From Bacteroidota bacterium (GTDB taxonomy: Bacteria > Bacteroidota > Ignavibacteria > Tepidaquicellales > Tepidaquicellaceae): DNA of 64,000 nt. Under the pieces are notes generated by a model. The model worked only from the letters and a program-made list of their open reading frames with translations, ran no database searches and was not told the origin of the DNA. Below, in pieces: positions 52,148-60,194 of the stretch (positions are counted from its first letter, which is position 1; every line of letters begins with the position of its first letter). Where the stretch lies: positions 200,419-264,418 of the forward strand of contig JAFDZP010000002.1 in NCBI GenBank assembly GCA_018266835.1. Reading direction: 5' to 3'. A program made the position numbers and the translations under genes.

Positions 52148-52204
52148 TTATAATATAAATATTTTAAATGAAATTTTAGATGTGAATATTACTGTAGTAC
52201 TAAA

Positions 52205-52843
52205 TTATTTTGCTTCTTCTTTCTTACCCTTTGCAACTACTTCAGGTTCTTTAGTAGCATCTGCGCCTTCAGCTGTTGCTGCATCTGTTACACCCTTAGG
52301 AGCAACAACACCGACTATAGTAGCATGTGAATCATTAATGAACTTTACGCCTTCATATTTCAAATCAGAAATCTTAATTGAGTTTCCTATTTCAAGACCG
52401 GCGATATCTATATCTATAGAACCCGGAATATTTTTAGGAAGACAAATCACTTCAAGCTTATGATATACGTGCTGTAATAATCCGCCGTTTCTTACACCGA
52501 TAGGGTTACCTGTTAAATGCACAGGAACTTCAATGTGGATTTCTTTATCTTCGCTTAATGACTGGAAGTCAAAATGAATCGGTTTATCCGATAAAGGATG
52601 AAACTGAACATCTTTTATAATGGCATTAAACTTTTCGCTGCTGCCCTCAATATTAAGATTTACAACATGAGATTCCGATGTGTAAATCAAAGGTCTTAAT
52701 GCTAATTCATTAACGGCAATAGGAATATTGCCTGAAGCATGTCCGTAGAATATTCCCGGAACCATACCTTTTTTTCTAAAATTTACCGTGGCTGAGCCTC
52801 TAAAGTCTTCTCTTTTTACAGCCGTTATATTAATTTCTGACAT
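52205..52843 (-). CDS. rplY: 50S ribosomal protein L25 (Ctc form)
   Basis: 212-aa two-domain L25/TL5/Ctc protein binding 5S rRNA. The N-terminal L25 domain starts MSEINITAVKREDFRGSATV and includes RKKGMVPGIFYGH; the second (beta) domain has IHIEVPVHLTGNPIGVRNGG and LPKNIPGSIDIDIAGLEIGNSI. A short Ala/Glu/Lys tail ends it. ATG start. The gene normally paired upstream (prs) is absent; pth follows in the same direction. Confidence 0.94.
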   Translation of the reverse strand: MSEINITAVKREDFRGSATVNFRKKGMVPGIFYGHASGNIPIAVNELALRPLIYTSESHVVNLNIEGSSEKFNAIIKDVQFHPLSDKPIHFDFQSLSEDKEIHIEVPVHLTGNPIGVRNGGLLQHVYHKLEVICLPKNIPGSIDIDIAGLEIGNSIKISDLKYEGVKFINDSHATIVGVVAPKGVTDAATAEGADATKEPEVVAKGKKEEAK

Positions 52844-52948
52844 AGTTGATGAGTTAAAAAATGAATAAACTTTAAAATAAGGGTTTTTATGAATTTAATC
52901 AATGTAAAATAATAGCTAATTTCAGGAAACTCAGAAAAAGGTAAAATA

Positions 52949-53572
52949 TTGGAAACATTAAAGAAATTTCTTGAAAAAGAACTAAAAATTGAAGATTCGG
53001 GCATCTATCAGCAATTTTTGCAGTACAATGAATTATTAATGGAATGGAATTCAAAAATAAATCTTGTCTCACGCAAGCTCGAAAGCATAGAGAACAATAT
53101 AATAAACTCTATTTTCTTTCTCACTAAATACAAACTTGAGAATAAGTTCTCTTTAGTTGATATCGGAACAGGCGGCGGCTTCCCGGCCATTCCCTTAAAA
53201 ATATTATTCCCTGACGCAAGAATTCTGTGCGTTGATTCAATCGCTAAAAAGATAAAAGTTGTTAAAGATGTAATTGATAAAATGGGACTGAGAAAAATCA
53301 ATGCTATAGTAGGACGAGGTGAAGTAATCGGAAAAGATAAAGATTATAAACATCAGTTCGATTACGTTACGGCAAAAGCAGTAGCGCCAATAAAGGAAGT
53401 TAAAATTTTCGGAGAGGATTTTTTAAAATCCAACGGCAAATATATTTTAATAAAAGGCGGTGATATCTCTGAAGAAGTCAATGCAATGAGAGATAAGCCG
53501 AAGATTATTTTATATGAAGGAATGGAAGAGTACGGAGTAGAAGATAAGAAGCTGGTGGTGATAAAGGCGTAA
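52949..53572 (+). CDS. rsmG: 16S rRNA (guanine527-N7)-methyltransferase
   Basis: 207-aa SAM-dependent methyltransferase (GidB). Characteristic LQYNELLMEWNSKINLVSR at the N-terminus, SAM-binding LVDIGTGGGFPAIPLKI, CVDSIAKK and RGE-type loop (VGRGEVIG), and TAKAVAPIKEV. The start is TTG (52949-52951), after AAAAAGG as a weak ribosome site; no ATG precedes the conserved N-terminal block. Stands alone between divergent rplY and a repeat mosaic; mnmG is not adjacent. Confidence 0.93.
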   Translation: METLKKFLEKELKIEDSGIYQQFLQYNELLMEWNSKINLVSRKLESIENNIINSIFFLTKYKLENKFSLVDIGTGGGFPAIPLKILFPDARILCVDSIAKKIKVVKDVIDKMGLRKINAIVGRGEVIGKDKDYKHQFDYVTAKAVAPIKEVKIFGEDFLKSNGKYILIKGGDISEEVNAMRDKPKIILYEGMEEYGVEDKKLVVIKA

Positions 53573-53625
53573 CTTTCAGTTATGAGTTATGAATTACGAG
53601 TTATGAATTATGGAAGTCACTCATT

Positions 53626-53743
53626 CAGTAAAACAAAATTCCTCCCTTGAGGGAGGTGGCGAGCGAAGCGAGACGGTGGGTGTTAGTTCAAAACACCCCT
53701 CCCCGACTGCGTCGAGACTCCCCTCAAGGGGAGAGTTTTACTG
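53626..53743. repeat. 118-bp palindromic element, copy 1
   Basis: Ends are exact inverted repeats CAGTAAAAC (53626-53634) and GTTTTACTG (53735-53743). Inside are hairpins CCTCCCTTGAGGGAGG, GTGGGTGTT..AACACCC and CTCCCCTCAAGGGGAG. The ~100-bp interior matches the reverse complement of 57297-57395. Confidence 0.75.
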
Positions 53744-53782
53744 CCCTCTTAATCCTCCTCCTTGTATAAGGAGATACTTTTG

Positions 53783-54057
53783 CGTTCCAACGCCGGAGCA
53801 TTGGAACGAGAACGAAATTGACCTGACAGTTCGCCATGGCGAATTAATCCTGTCAGGTCTTTTACATTTAACTCTGACTTAAACCACCCCCTCAGTCCCC
53901 CTCCTTGTAAAGGAGGGGGAAGACATATTTTACGTTCCAACGCTGGAGCATTGGAACGAGAACGTAATTGACCTGACAGGATTGAAAACCTGTCAGGTCG
54001 TTTACATTATAGACCACCCCCTCAGTCCCCCTCCTTGTAAAGGAGGGGGAAGACATT
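53783..54057. repeat. Tandem duplication of a three-hairpin block
   Basis: Each block contains CGTTCCAA..TTGGAACG, ACCTGACAG..CTGTCAGGT, and a GGAGG palindrome with the CTCAGT flank. Block 1 starts at 53783, block 2 at 53933 (period 150). Block 1 has a longer loop (CGCCATGGCG) in the second hairpin. Confidence 0.75.
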
Positions 54058-54087
54058 CGCGATTAATCTATACTTCTTAAACTAAAC

Positions 54088-54125
54088 AAAAAAGGCGGGG
54101 GAATCTTACGATTCTCTCCGCCTTT
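54088..54125 (-). terminator. Terminator of the WxDxR-repeat T9SS gene
   Basis: AAAGGCGGGGGAATC (from ~54090) with GATTCTCTCCGCCTTT; strong hairpin, T-run on the minus strand. Confidence 0.85.
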
Positions 54126-54153
54126 GTTTTAGGGGTAATGAATTAATTTGAAC

Positions 54154-56004
54154 TTATTTTACAAGAAGCATTTTTCTTATTTCAGAGTAATCGCTTGATG
54201 TAATTTTGTAGAAGTATGCACCCGATGTATAACCGTTTGCATTCCATGTTACATTGTGAGCGCCTGCTGTTAGTTGATTATTGATAAGCGTAGCAACTTC
54301 TCTTCCAAGCATATCAAAAATCTTTACTGTTACAAAATCTGCTTTAGGCAGATTGAAAGATATAATTGTTGACGGATTAAAAGGATTAGGTGTATTCTGT
54401 TTAAGAACCAGCTTATCGCTTTGTGTTTGTCCGCCGCCGACTTGTAAGTCGCCTAAGTCTGATGTTGATTTAATGTGCTGTGCAAATACGTCTTCACCGC
54501 TTGAACCAAAATTTCTATCATCAACCCATGCTATTACTGCGCCGCTGTTATCATCGCCGCCCATAGTTACTGTTCTGTTGTTGCACATTGTAACTGAGTG
54601 TTTATCACCTGAAGAAGTACAAACGCGCGCACCGTTCGGATGTCCTGATACTCCGGGAGTAGTCGGATGCCATTGATGTGAGCCGCCGTAGTTCATTCTC
54701 TGGCAATATACACCAAAGTTATTTAAAGTGTGGCCTGTTGTATCTGAATAACCTAACCATGACAGCATAAATCCGCCTATATCGTCGTTAGCGCAAATCT
54801 GTGGGTTGTATCTTGGGTCCTGAGCTTTCACTACATCGCATAATATAGCTGCCTGAACACCGTTATGAGTCCATCTTTTGTTTCCGTTAAAATCTACGTT
54901 TTGGCAGTAAAGGTTTACGCCTAATCCTGAATCAGGACCTGCATCATAATTTCTGTAATCCTGCCATACCATGTGTATACCTTCCCATGTATCAGCGATA
55001 CAATTTGGGTTTGTCTGGTCTGCAGTATCTGTACAAACCGGATTACCGTCTGAGTTCCACATATGGTTTCCGTACCAGTCTAATCTTTCGCAATATATAT
55101 CGTGATTTGGTCTGCCTGTTACAACGTTAGTATCTCTTCTTCCGTCTTCCCATACAATTTCGCATCCTGCTGCTTCATCTGAACAGAGTCTTGGTTTCTT
55201 TTGATGTCCTTCAGATTGGTTACAAACTCTTTTTCCGTGTGATGGTGTTGACCAGTGATTTGAACCGTCAGAATTTAAGTGCTGAGCATAAACTTTATGA
55301 CCGTGTGAAACTCCGTCCCAGCCGCTCCAGCAAACATGAGCGCCGTTGCCGCCATCGGGACACATTTGAACACCTGTACATGTATTAGCATTGAAACCTG
55401 AAGCAACAACTCTTAAATATTGTCCGCTTGATAATCCCCATTCGTAATCACCGAATGCATTAAATTTTAATGCGCAAATTCCTGTAGAGAAATTCATTGC
55501 AACAATGCAACCTGAACCTGAATGTTGAATTTCAGGGTAAAGTAAACTGTATGAAATTCCGAGAGCTTCAGGAGATGCGTTTACTCCGTTATCAGCCCAC
55601 ATTATTACCCCGTCTCTTCTTACTCTCTGACAATAAACCTGACCTGAACCTGTTCTGTTATCTGCCCAAGCTATGAATGCACCGCCGTTACCGTCAGTAC
55701 AAACAACCGGATGTCCCTGGTCACCGCTGGCGCCGCAAACTTTTACACCGCCTGCCTGCCATTGATTGACACCGTGCTTATCTATTAATTGAGCGTAGAT
55801 ATCACTGTTGCCATTTCTGTCATCTTCCCAGCAAATAATACCGCCATCGTCCTGATTGCTGCATGATTTAATGTGAGTCTGATGTCCGGAATTGGTACAA
55901 ACAGGATTGTTTACAAGTGGGTCGGTTGACCACTGAGAAAAGACTTTACTATGCAGGGAGCATAATATAAGTAAAGACAAGACGAGAAGTATTCTTGTTT
56001 TCAT
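54154..56004 (-). CDS. Secreted WxDxR-repeat protein with T9SS sorting domain
   Basis: 616-aa exported protein. After the signal peptide (LSLLILCSLHSKVFSQ), seven to eight repeats of ~60 residues follow the pattern GG-I-W-D-R, then D-YAQ/YCQ, G---W (for example IICWEDDRNGNSDIYAQ and FIAWADNRTGSGQVYCQR). This spacing suggests a beta-propeller of seven or eight blades. The last ~80 residues are the T9SS domain (QNTPNPFNPSTIISFNLP, VKIFDMLGREVATL). Some Cys occur in the repeats (VCT, CTD), rare in the paralog at 62136. Binding target unknown. ATG start; own terminator. Confidence 0.82.
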   Translation of the reverse strand: MKTRILLVLSLLILCSLHSKVFSQWSTDPLVNNPVCTNSGHQTHIKSCSNQDDGGIICWEDDRNGNSDIYAQLIDKHGVNQWQAGGVKVCGASGDQGHPVVCTDGNGGAFIAWADNRTGSGQVYCQRVRRDGVIMWADNGVNASPEALGISYSLLYPEIQHSGSGCIVAMNFSTGICALKFNAFGDYEWGLSSGQYLRVVASGFNANTCTGVQMCPDGGNGAHVCWSGWDGVSHGHKVYAQHLNSDGSNHWSTPSHGKRVCNQSEGHQKKPRLCSDEAAGCEIVWEDGRRDTNVVTGRPNHDIYCERLDWYGNHMWNSDGNPVCTDTADQTNPNCIADTWEGIHMVWQDYRNYDAGPDSGLGVNLYCQNVDFNGNKRWTHNGVQAAILCDVVKAQDPRYNPQICANDDIGGFMLSWLGYSDTTGHTLNNFGVYCQRMNYGGSHQWHPTTPGVSGHPNGARVCTSSGDKHSVTMCNNRTVTMGGDDNSGAVIAWVDDRNFGSSGEDVFAQHIKSTSDLGDLQVGGGQTQSDKLVLKQNTPNPFNPSTIISFNLPKADFVTVKIFDMLGREVATLINNQLTAGAHNVTWNANGYTSGAYFYKITSSDYSEIRKMLLVK

Positions 56005-56180
56005 AAAATGTTTAGAATTTTAAAATTTGTGCCTATAAACTTATAGCCAATAAACTATATTTATTTTGGAAAATCAAGGCATATACAGATGTATTTTTAG
56101 CCTTTTTTGTGCAAAATAAAGTGTTCTTACTACGTTATTTTATATTAATTAGATTAAATATAGATAAAAATTTTTAAAAT

Positions 56181-57098
56181 TTATTTTATAACCGTCAGTT
56201 TTTTTGTCTGATGAAAATTGGAAGTTGTAAGACTATAAAAATACGTGCCCGAAGATAATGCTGATGCATCAAAGTTAACCTTATAAGAGCCGGCTTCTAA
56301 ATTTTCATTTACAAGCAATCCCACTTCTCTGCCAAGCATGTCAAAAACTCTTATTGTGGCAAAAGTATTCTGAGGAATATCGAAAGCAATATTAGTAACA
56401 GGGTTAAACGGATTCGGATAATTCTGAGATAGTTTATATGAGCGCGGTATATCTGCAGAAATATTTTGAATGCCTACTGAGCCGCCTACATAAATATCAT
56501 CAAGCTGTACAAATAAGCCGTTCGCATCCTGAAGATTCATAAAATACCTGAAACCGATTGCAATGTTCTGCCCGGTGAACTGAGAGAGGCTATATCTGTA
56601 TCTCTGAAATTGACCGTATGTTGAGCCAAGGAGCCATTTAATGGTTCCAAGCTTCACAGTAAAATTTTCAGGCAAAGTGTTGGTTGTATTTACCCAGACC
56701 TGCATGCTGTCCACGTATGCTTGAGAGCCACCGGTAGCATAAAAAGAAATTGAATCATTAGATGTTGCAAATCTTGGAGTTACCAGCCACGCATCAGAAA
56801 TATGCACAATATTATTACCCGTTGAATCTACTGAAGAGTACCATGTTACTCCGATAGAACGCTTCCCGCTTCTTGATTTTGTCTTAAACTGTGAATTTAC
56901 CTGAAAAACTGTAGAGCCGGAATCCCTTACCGTCCAGTTAGATGCACTATATATAGGGAATGCTGCTCTGTTGTATCTTGTCCAGCCGCTCGGAAGTGAG
57001 CCGGGATTAGTGGTTTCAAAATTCTGAGCAAGCTTATACTGGGAAAATGTTACAGAAGTTATTACAAATAGAAATAAAATTGTAATTATTTTTTTCAT
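56181..57098 (-). CDS. Choice-of-anchor-J-type secreted protein with T9SS sorting domain
   Basis: 305 aa when started at the ATG at 57098 (MKKIITILFLFVITSVTFSQ, a clean signal peptide). The frame is open upstream to 57200, but that part is built from tandem repeats and would bury the signal peptide, so I reject it. The body (NFETTNPGSLPSGWTRYN, WLVTPRF, DSISFYATGGS, LDDIYVGG) matches the choice-of-anchor J / cleaved-adhesin jelly-roll domain. C-terminus: QNYPNPFNPVTNIAFDIP and KKLTVIK, a T9SS signal. Role in adhesion or carbohydrate binding is possible, not shown. Upstream are 11-bp phased repeats. Confidence 0.8.
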   Translation of the reverse strand: MKKIITILFLFVITSVTFSQYKLAQNFETTNPGSLPSGWTRYNRAAFPIYSASNWTVRDSGSTVFQVNSQFKTKSRSGKRSIGVTWYSSVDSTGNNIVHISDAWLVTPRFATSNDSISFYATGGSQAYVDSMQVWVNTTNTLPENFTVKLGTIKWLLGSTYGQFQRYRYSLSQFTGQNIAIGFRYFMNLQDANGLFVQLDDIYVGGSVGIQNISADIPRSYKLSQNYPNPFNPVTNIAFDIPQNTFATIRVFDMLGREVGLLVNENLEAGSYKVNFDASALSSGTYFYSLTTSNFHQTKKLTVIK

Positions 57099-57205
57099 AT
57101 TAGAGAAGGTTAATCTGAAATTGGCAATAAATCTAATGATTTTATTAGAAAGTTGAAAGATAGTTCTGATCAGTTTCAAGTTACGAGTTTCAAGTTTCAA
57201 ATTAA

Positions 57206-57238
57206 GTCGGATTTTGGTCGGAAAATAGTCGGATTCTG
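57206..57238. repeat. Three 11-bp GTCGGA repeats
   Basis: GTCGGATTTTG (57206), GTCGGAAAATA (57217), GTCGGATTCTG (57228), exact 11-base period. 108-140 bases upstream of the choice-of-anchor gene. Confidence 0.6.
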
Positions 57239-57267
57239 CAAAATGGAATCATCACCCCCTTCTCAAC

Positions 57268-57428
57268 GGTAACTATATATGTGTTGGGACAAACTAATTC
57301 TCCCCTTAAGGGGAGTCCGACCGCAGGTCGGGAGGGGTGTTTTAACAAACACCCACCGTCGCGCTTCACGAGCCACCTCCCTCAAGGGAGGAATTTTTGG
57401 TTCTTGTCCCAACTAGTATATAGTTACC
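57268..57428. mobile_element. 161-bp MITE-like element with TIRs and target duplication
   Basis: Terminal inverted repeats of 25 bases: GGTAACTATATA..TTGGGACAA (57268-57292) and its inverted partner (57404-57428), 22 of 25 matching. Flanked by TTCTCAA on both sides (57260-57266 and 57429-57435), with one extra C on the left, consistent with a 7-bp target-site duplication. Interior (57297-57395) is the palindromic repeat also at 53626-53743. Too short to encode a transposase. Confidence 0.65.
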
Positions 57429-57489
57429 TTCTCAATTACTCTATATATAATATACATTAGTTAAATATTTATTTCAATTTGTTACTTCC

Positions 57490-57507
57490 TAATACTACTA
57501 ATAGGGA
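57490..57507 (+). promoter_or_regulatory. TAATACTACTAATAGGGA motif
   Basis: Longest form of the motif also found before dsbD, secA and the HTH gene; 115 bases before the DUF5686 gene start. Confidence 0.4.
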
Positions 57508-57525
57508 GATTATAACTTTTTATCC

Positions 57526-57572
57526 AAAACGGAGTATACAAGAGTACACATGAGTACAGCTTAATCCGTTTT
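57526..57572. promoter_or_regulatory. Operator-like array: three GAGTAYACA repeats inside an inverted repeat
   Basis: AAAACGGA (57526-57533) and TCCGTTTT (57565-57572) enclose GAGTATACAA (57532), GAGTACACAT (57542) and GAGTACAGCT (57552), exactly 10 bases apart. 50-95 bases upstream of the DUF5686 gene. Confidence 0.5.
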
Positions 57573-57621
57573 AAATTTCCTGCAGAAGCCTCATATTGTA
57601 AAACTCTTAACCCCAAATTAA

Positions 57622-60015
57622 ATGAATTTATACCAGATGAAATTACTTTCAATAGCATTTCTTTTTCTTTTTTCAGGAATGTCTTTTGCGCAGAGCTATA
57701 AGGTTTCCGGAAAAATCGTAGATACTAAAAATAATAAAGGTCTTGAGTACGTAACTATCAAAGTTGCCGATACAACTTACGGAACCATCTCCGATAAAGA
57801 CGGAAATTACTTTATTGCTTTAAACCCCGGCAAGTATAAAATTATTTATTCTTACATCGGATATAAAACTTCTACGGAAGATGTTGAAGTTTACAATGAA
57901 GATATAAAAAAAGATATTTATATGGACCCTTCGGGAGTTTTTACAGAACAGATTGAAGTTCTGGGAGAAGACCCCGCTTATGAAATTATAAGGAAAGTTA
58001 TCAAAACTAAGAAAAGCTTTCAGGAAAACTTAAAGCAATATGAATACGATGCTTATTCAAAATTCGTTATACGTTCAAACCAAAGTGTGGCAGATAAAAA
58101 AAGTGATAAAGTAAATGACACAACAACAGATAAAAAGAAGCTGGGTATATTCGGAATTCTGGAATCGGAAACAAAAGGATATTTCCGCAGACCTGACCAG
58201 TACAAAGAAATAGTAAAATCAAAAAGAGAAACGGCGAATATTACACGCGGCTTTGCAATTCCTTTAATTGTAAATTTTTATGATGAGAAACTTGATTTCG
58301 ATGAGTTCAAAGTCCCCGGACCTGTGGCTGATAATGCCTTCGACAACTACGAATATAAACTGCTCGGAACAACAACTCTGGATACAGCTACTGTTTTCAA
58401 AATTGAGATGACTAACAACTCAAACATATTCCCTCAGCTTAAAGGAATTTTATATGTACTTGACGGAGACTTTGCTCTGGTAAAAGTTGATCTGACAAAC
58501 AATGATGCAGCGAAGCTGAGAGCAATTGATAACATAAGGTTCTTTCAGAAGTTTTCCAACTATAAAGATAAGCAGAATAAATCATATTGGCTGCCGACAG
58601 ATAATCAGATTGAGTTTGAAGGCTCGTTTCTCGGATTTGTAAAATTTGCTGGGAACGCAAACTCAATCGTCTCAAATTATACTCTGAACGAAAAAATCCC
58701 TGACGGAATTTTTAATGAAACGGTCGTTCAAGTATTACCGAATGCAAAAAAGGATTCTGTATATTTCTCTCAGAAGCAGCTGATAAGCTCAACGCCTGAA
58801 GAGAATAAAGCGTTCAGAGATATTGAAAAAGATGAGAAGAAAAAAGATAAAGAAGTTTCTTTTCAATTGACTCAGTTAAAATTCGGCAAGCATGTTACTT
58901 CGCAGCCGCTGCAATATTATTACTTCAACAGAGTAGAAGGCAGCGCACTGAATTTTAATTTGAACTACCGAAGTGATTTTAACAGAACCGGACTTGACGG
59001 AAATTACAGCTACGGCTTCGCAGATAAAAAACAAAAATATGAAATAAGATTTTCACAAAGATTTTTGAAGGACAGGACATTAAGCTTTAATGGTTCAGTA
59101 TTTCAAAAATTAAAAACAACAAATGTTGAGTACGGCGGGCTCGGGCGATTTTACAATACACTCACAAGTTGGTTTGACAGGAACGACGCAGTGGATTATT
59201 ATTACTCAACAGGTTATGATTTAGGATTAAACTATCTTCCCATTCCGCAGATAAGAATTGGAGTAAATTTTCTTCAGAGCAAGGAAACAACTGCAAACAA
59301 AAATACTGACTGGAGCATAAGAAAGCCTGATGAGTTTTACAGAACGAATCCGCCGATAAACGATGCATTCCAGAGAGTAATAGGAGTTAACTTACGCTTA
59401 GACCCGAACAAATATAAATTTATAGATTACGGAGACGGAAATGTTTCGAGATTTACAGATACAAGATTTCCTTATCTTGATTTAGGTTTTCAGTATTCTC
59501 CGAAAGACATCGGAAGCACTTATGAATACAGAAAGTTCAAAGCAGTTATCAGCGGAAGTAATTATCTGAACTCGCTATTAAATTTAAAATACAGAGTCGG
59601 CGCAGAGTACGGCACAGGAGATATTCCGTATCAGAGCTTAATGTTTTTCAATACTGACCCGGGTTTAGCGGGCGGCGGACTTGGATTCAAAGCGTTAAGA
59701 TATCAGGAATTTCTCGGAGATAAATCTTATTTCGTAAACATAGAGAACAATTTCGGAAAATTTATTTTCGGCAATGTACCAATTCTGAAAAATTTTGATT
59801 TCATTGCATTCGTAAACGCAGACAAGATGGAAATAAGCAATAACAATTATCAGCTGGCTTCGTGGAAGAATTTTCTTCAGACTGATGGTACTTACTTAGA
59901 AATCGGAGGAGGCGTTGCAAGAATACTTGATATCTTCAGAGTGAACTTAGCAATGAGACTGAACAATATAAACGACAGCCGCTGGCATATAGATTTCGCG
60001 CTGGATAATTTCTAA
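57622..60015 (+). CDS. DUF5686 outer-membrane protein with carboxypeptidase-regulatory-like domain
   Basis: 797-aa predicted outer-membrane protein. Signal peptide, then a carboxypeptidase-D regulatory-like Ig domain (YKVSGKIVDTKNNKGLEYVTI...SDKDGNYFIALNPG, residues ~25-105), then DUF5686: AYEIIRKVIKTKKSFQENLKQYEYDAYSKF (split in description), central plug-like segment, and a C-terminal barrel region with repeated aromatic strands (NFNLNYRSDFNR, YEIRFSQRFL, DLGFQYSP, YRVGAEYG). Ends NINDSRWHIDFALDNF with terminal Phe. Start could be M1 or M6 (both ahead of the signal peptide). Function unknown; relatives resemble TonB-linked proteins without the plug. Confidence 0.82.
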   Translation: MNLYQMKLLSIAFLFLFSGMSFAQSYKVSGKIVDTKNNKGLEYVTIKVADTTYGTISDKDGNYFIALNPGKYKIIYSYIGYKTSTEDVEVYNEDIKKDIYMDPSGVFTEQIEVLGEDPAYEIIRKVIKTKKSFQENLKQYEYDAYSKFVIRSNQSVADKKSDKVNDTTTDKKKLGIFGILESETKGYFRRPDQYKEIVKSKRETANITRGFAIPLIVNFYDEKLDFDEFKVPGPVADNAFDNYEYKLLGTTTLDTATVFKIEMTNNSNIFPQLKGILYVLDGDFALVKVDLTNNDAAKLRAIDNIRFFQKFSNYKDKQNKSYWLPTDNQIEFEGSFLGFVKFAGNANSIVSNYTLNEKIPDGIFNETVVQVLPNAKKDSVYFSQKQLISSTPEENKAFRDIEKDEKKKDKEVSFQLTQLKFGKHVTSQPLQYYYFNRVEGSALNFNLNYRSDFNRTGLDGNYSYGFADKKQKYEIRFSQRFLKDRTLSFNGSVFQKLKTTNVEYGGLGRFYNTLTSWFDRNDAVDYYYSTGYDLGLNYLPIPQIRIGVNFLQSKETTANKNTDWSIRKPDEFYRTNPPINDAFQRVIGVNLRLDPNKYKFIDYGDGNVSRFTDTRFPYLDLGFQYSPKDIGSTYEYRKFKAVISGSNYLNSLLNLKYRVGAEYGTGDIPYQSLMFFNTDPGLAGGGLGFKALRYQEFLGDKSYFVNIENNFGKFIFGNVPILKNFDFIAFVNADKMEISNNNYQLASWKNFLQTDGTYLEIGGGVARILDIFRVNLAMRLNNINDSRWHIDFALDNF

Positions 60016-60029
60016 ACCTTTTTCATGTC

Positions 60030-60143
60030 ATTCCCGCGAAAGCGGGAATCCAATTTAAAAAAAAAGACTTGTCAGGATTAAAACCTGACAGGTCTTTCTT
60101 TTTATAACCACCCCCTCCCCCCTCCTTAGTAAGGAGGGGGAGG
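60030..60143. repeat. Three-hairpin repeat mosaic
   Basis: ATTCCCGC/GCGGGAAT hairpin (60030-60049); AAAGACTTGTCAGG/CCTGACAGGTCTTT hairpin (60063-60097) followed by T-rich sequence, usable as the terminator of the DUF5686 gene; and a GGAGG palindrome (60107-60143). The last two families are the same as at 53.8-54.0 kb. Confidence 0.75.
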
Positions 60144-60194
60144 ACAAAAATATTTTTGATTAACGACCAACAAATAACAAACAACGACTAACTA

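Larger units (their letters stand above)
53573..54153. other. 581-bp convergent intergenic mosaic of repeats
   Basis: Almost the entire gap is repeats: 14-bp tandem GAGTTATGAATTAC/T (53584-53611), the 118-bp element (53626-53743), a partial GGAGG palindrome (53745-53775), and a duplicated three-hairpin block (53783-54057), then the terminator of the T9SS gene. No credible ORF. Confidence 0.7.
57099..57621. other. 523-bp divergent intergenic region
   Basis: Between two envelope genes. Holds 14-bp AGTTTCAAGTTACG repeats (57174-57201), the GTCGGA phased repeats, a MITE-like element, the TACTACTAATAGGG motif and the GAGTAYACA operator-like array. No ORF. Confidence 0.65.

Noticed and set aside
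53610-53882. ORF of 90 codons in the repeat mosaic
   Set aside because: Consists entirely of palindromic repeats; no protein-like composition.
57099-57200. N-terminal extension of the choice-of-anchor protein
   Set aside because: Made of 14-bp tandem repeats and would hide the signal peptide that begins at 57098.
57490-57510. Resemblance of TAATACTACTAATAGGGAGA to a T7 phage promoter
   Set aside because: The middle of the T7 sequence is missing, no phage-type RNA polymerase is seen, and the other three copies of the motif diverge from the T7 consensus.
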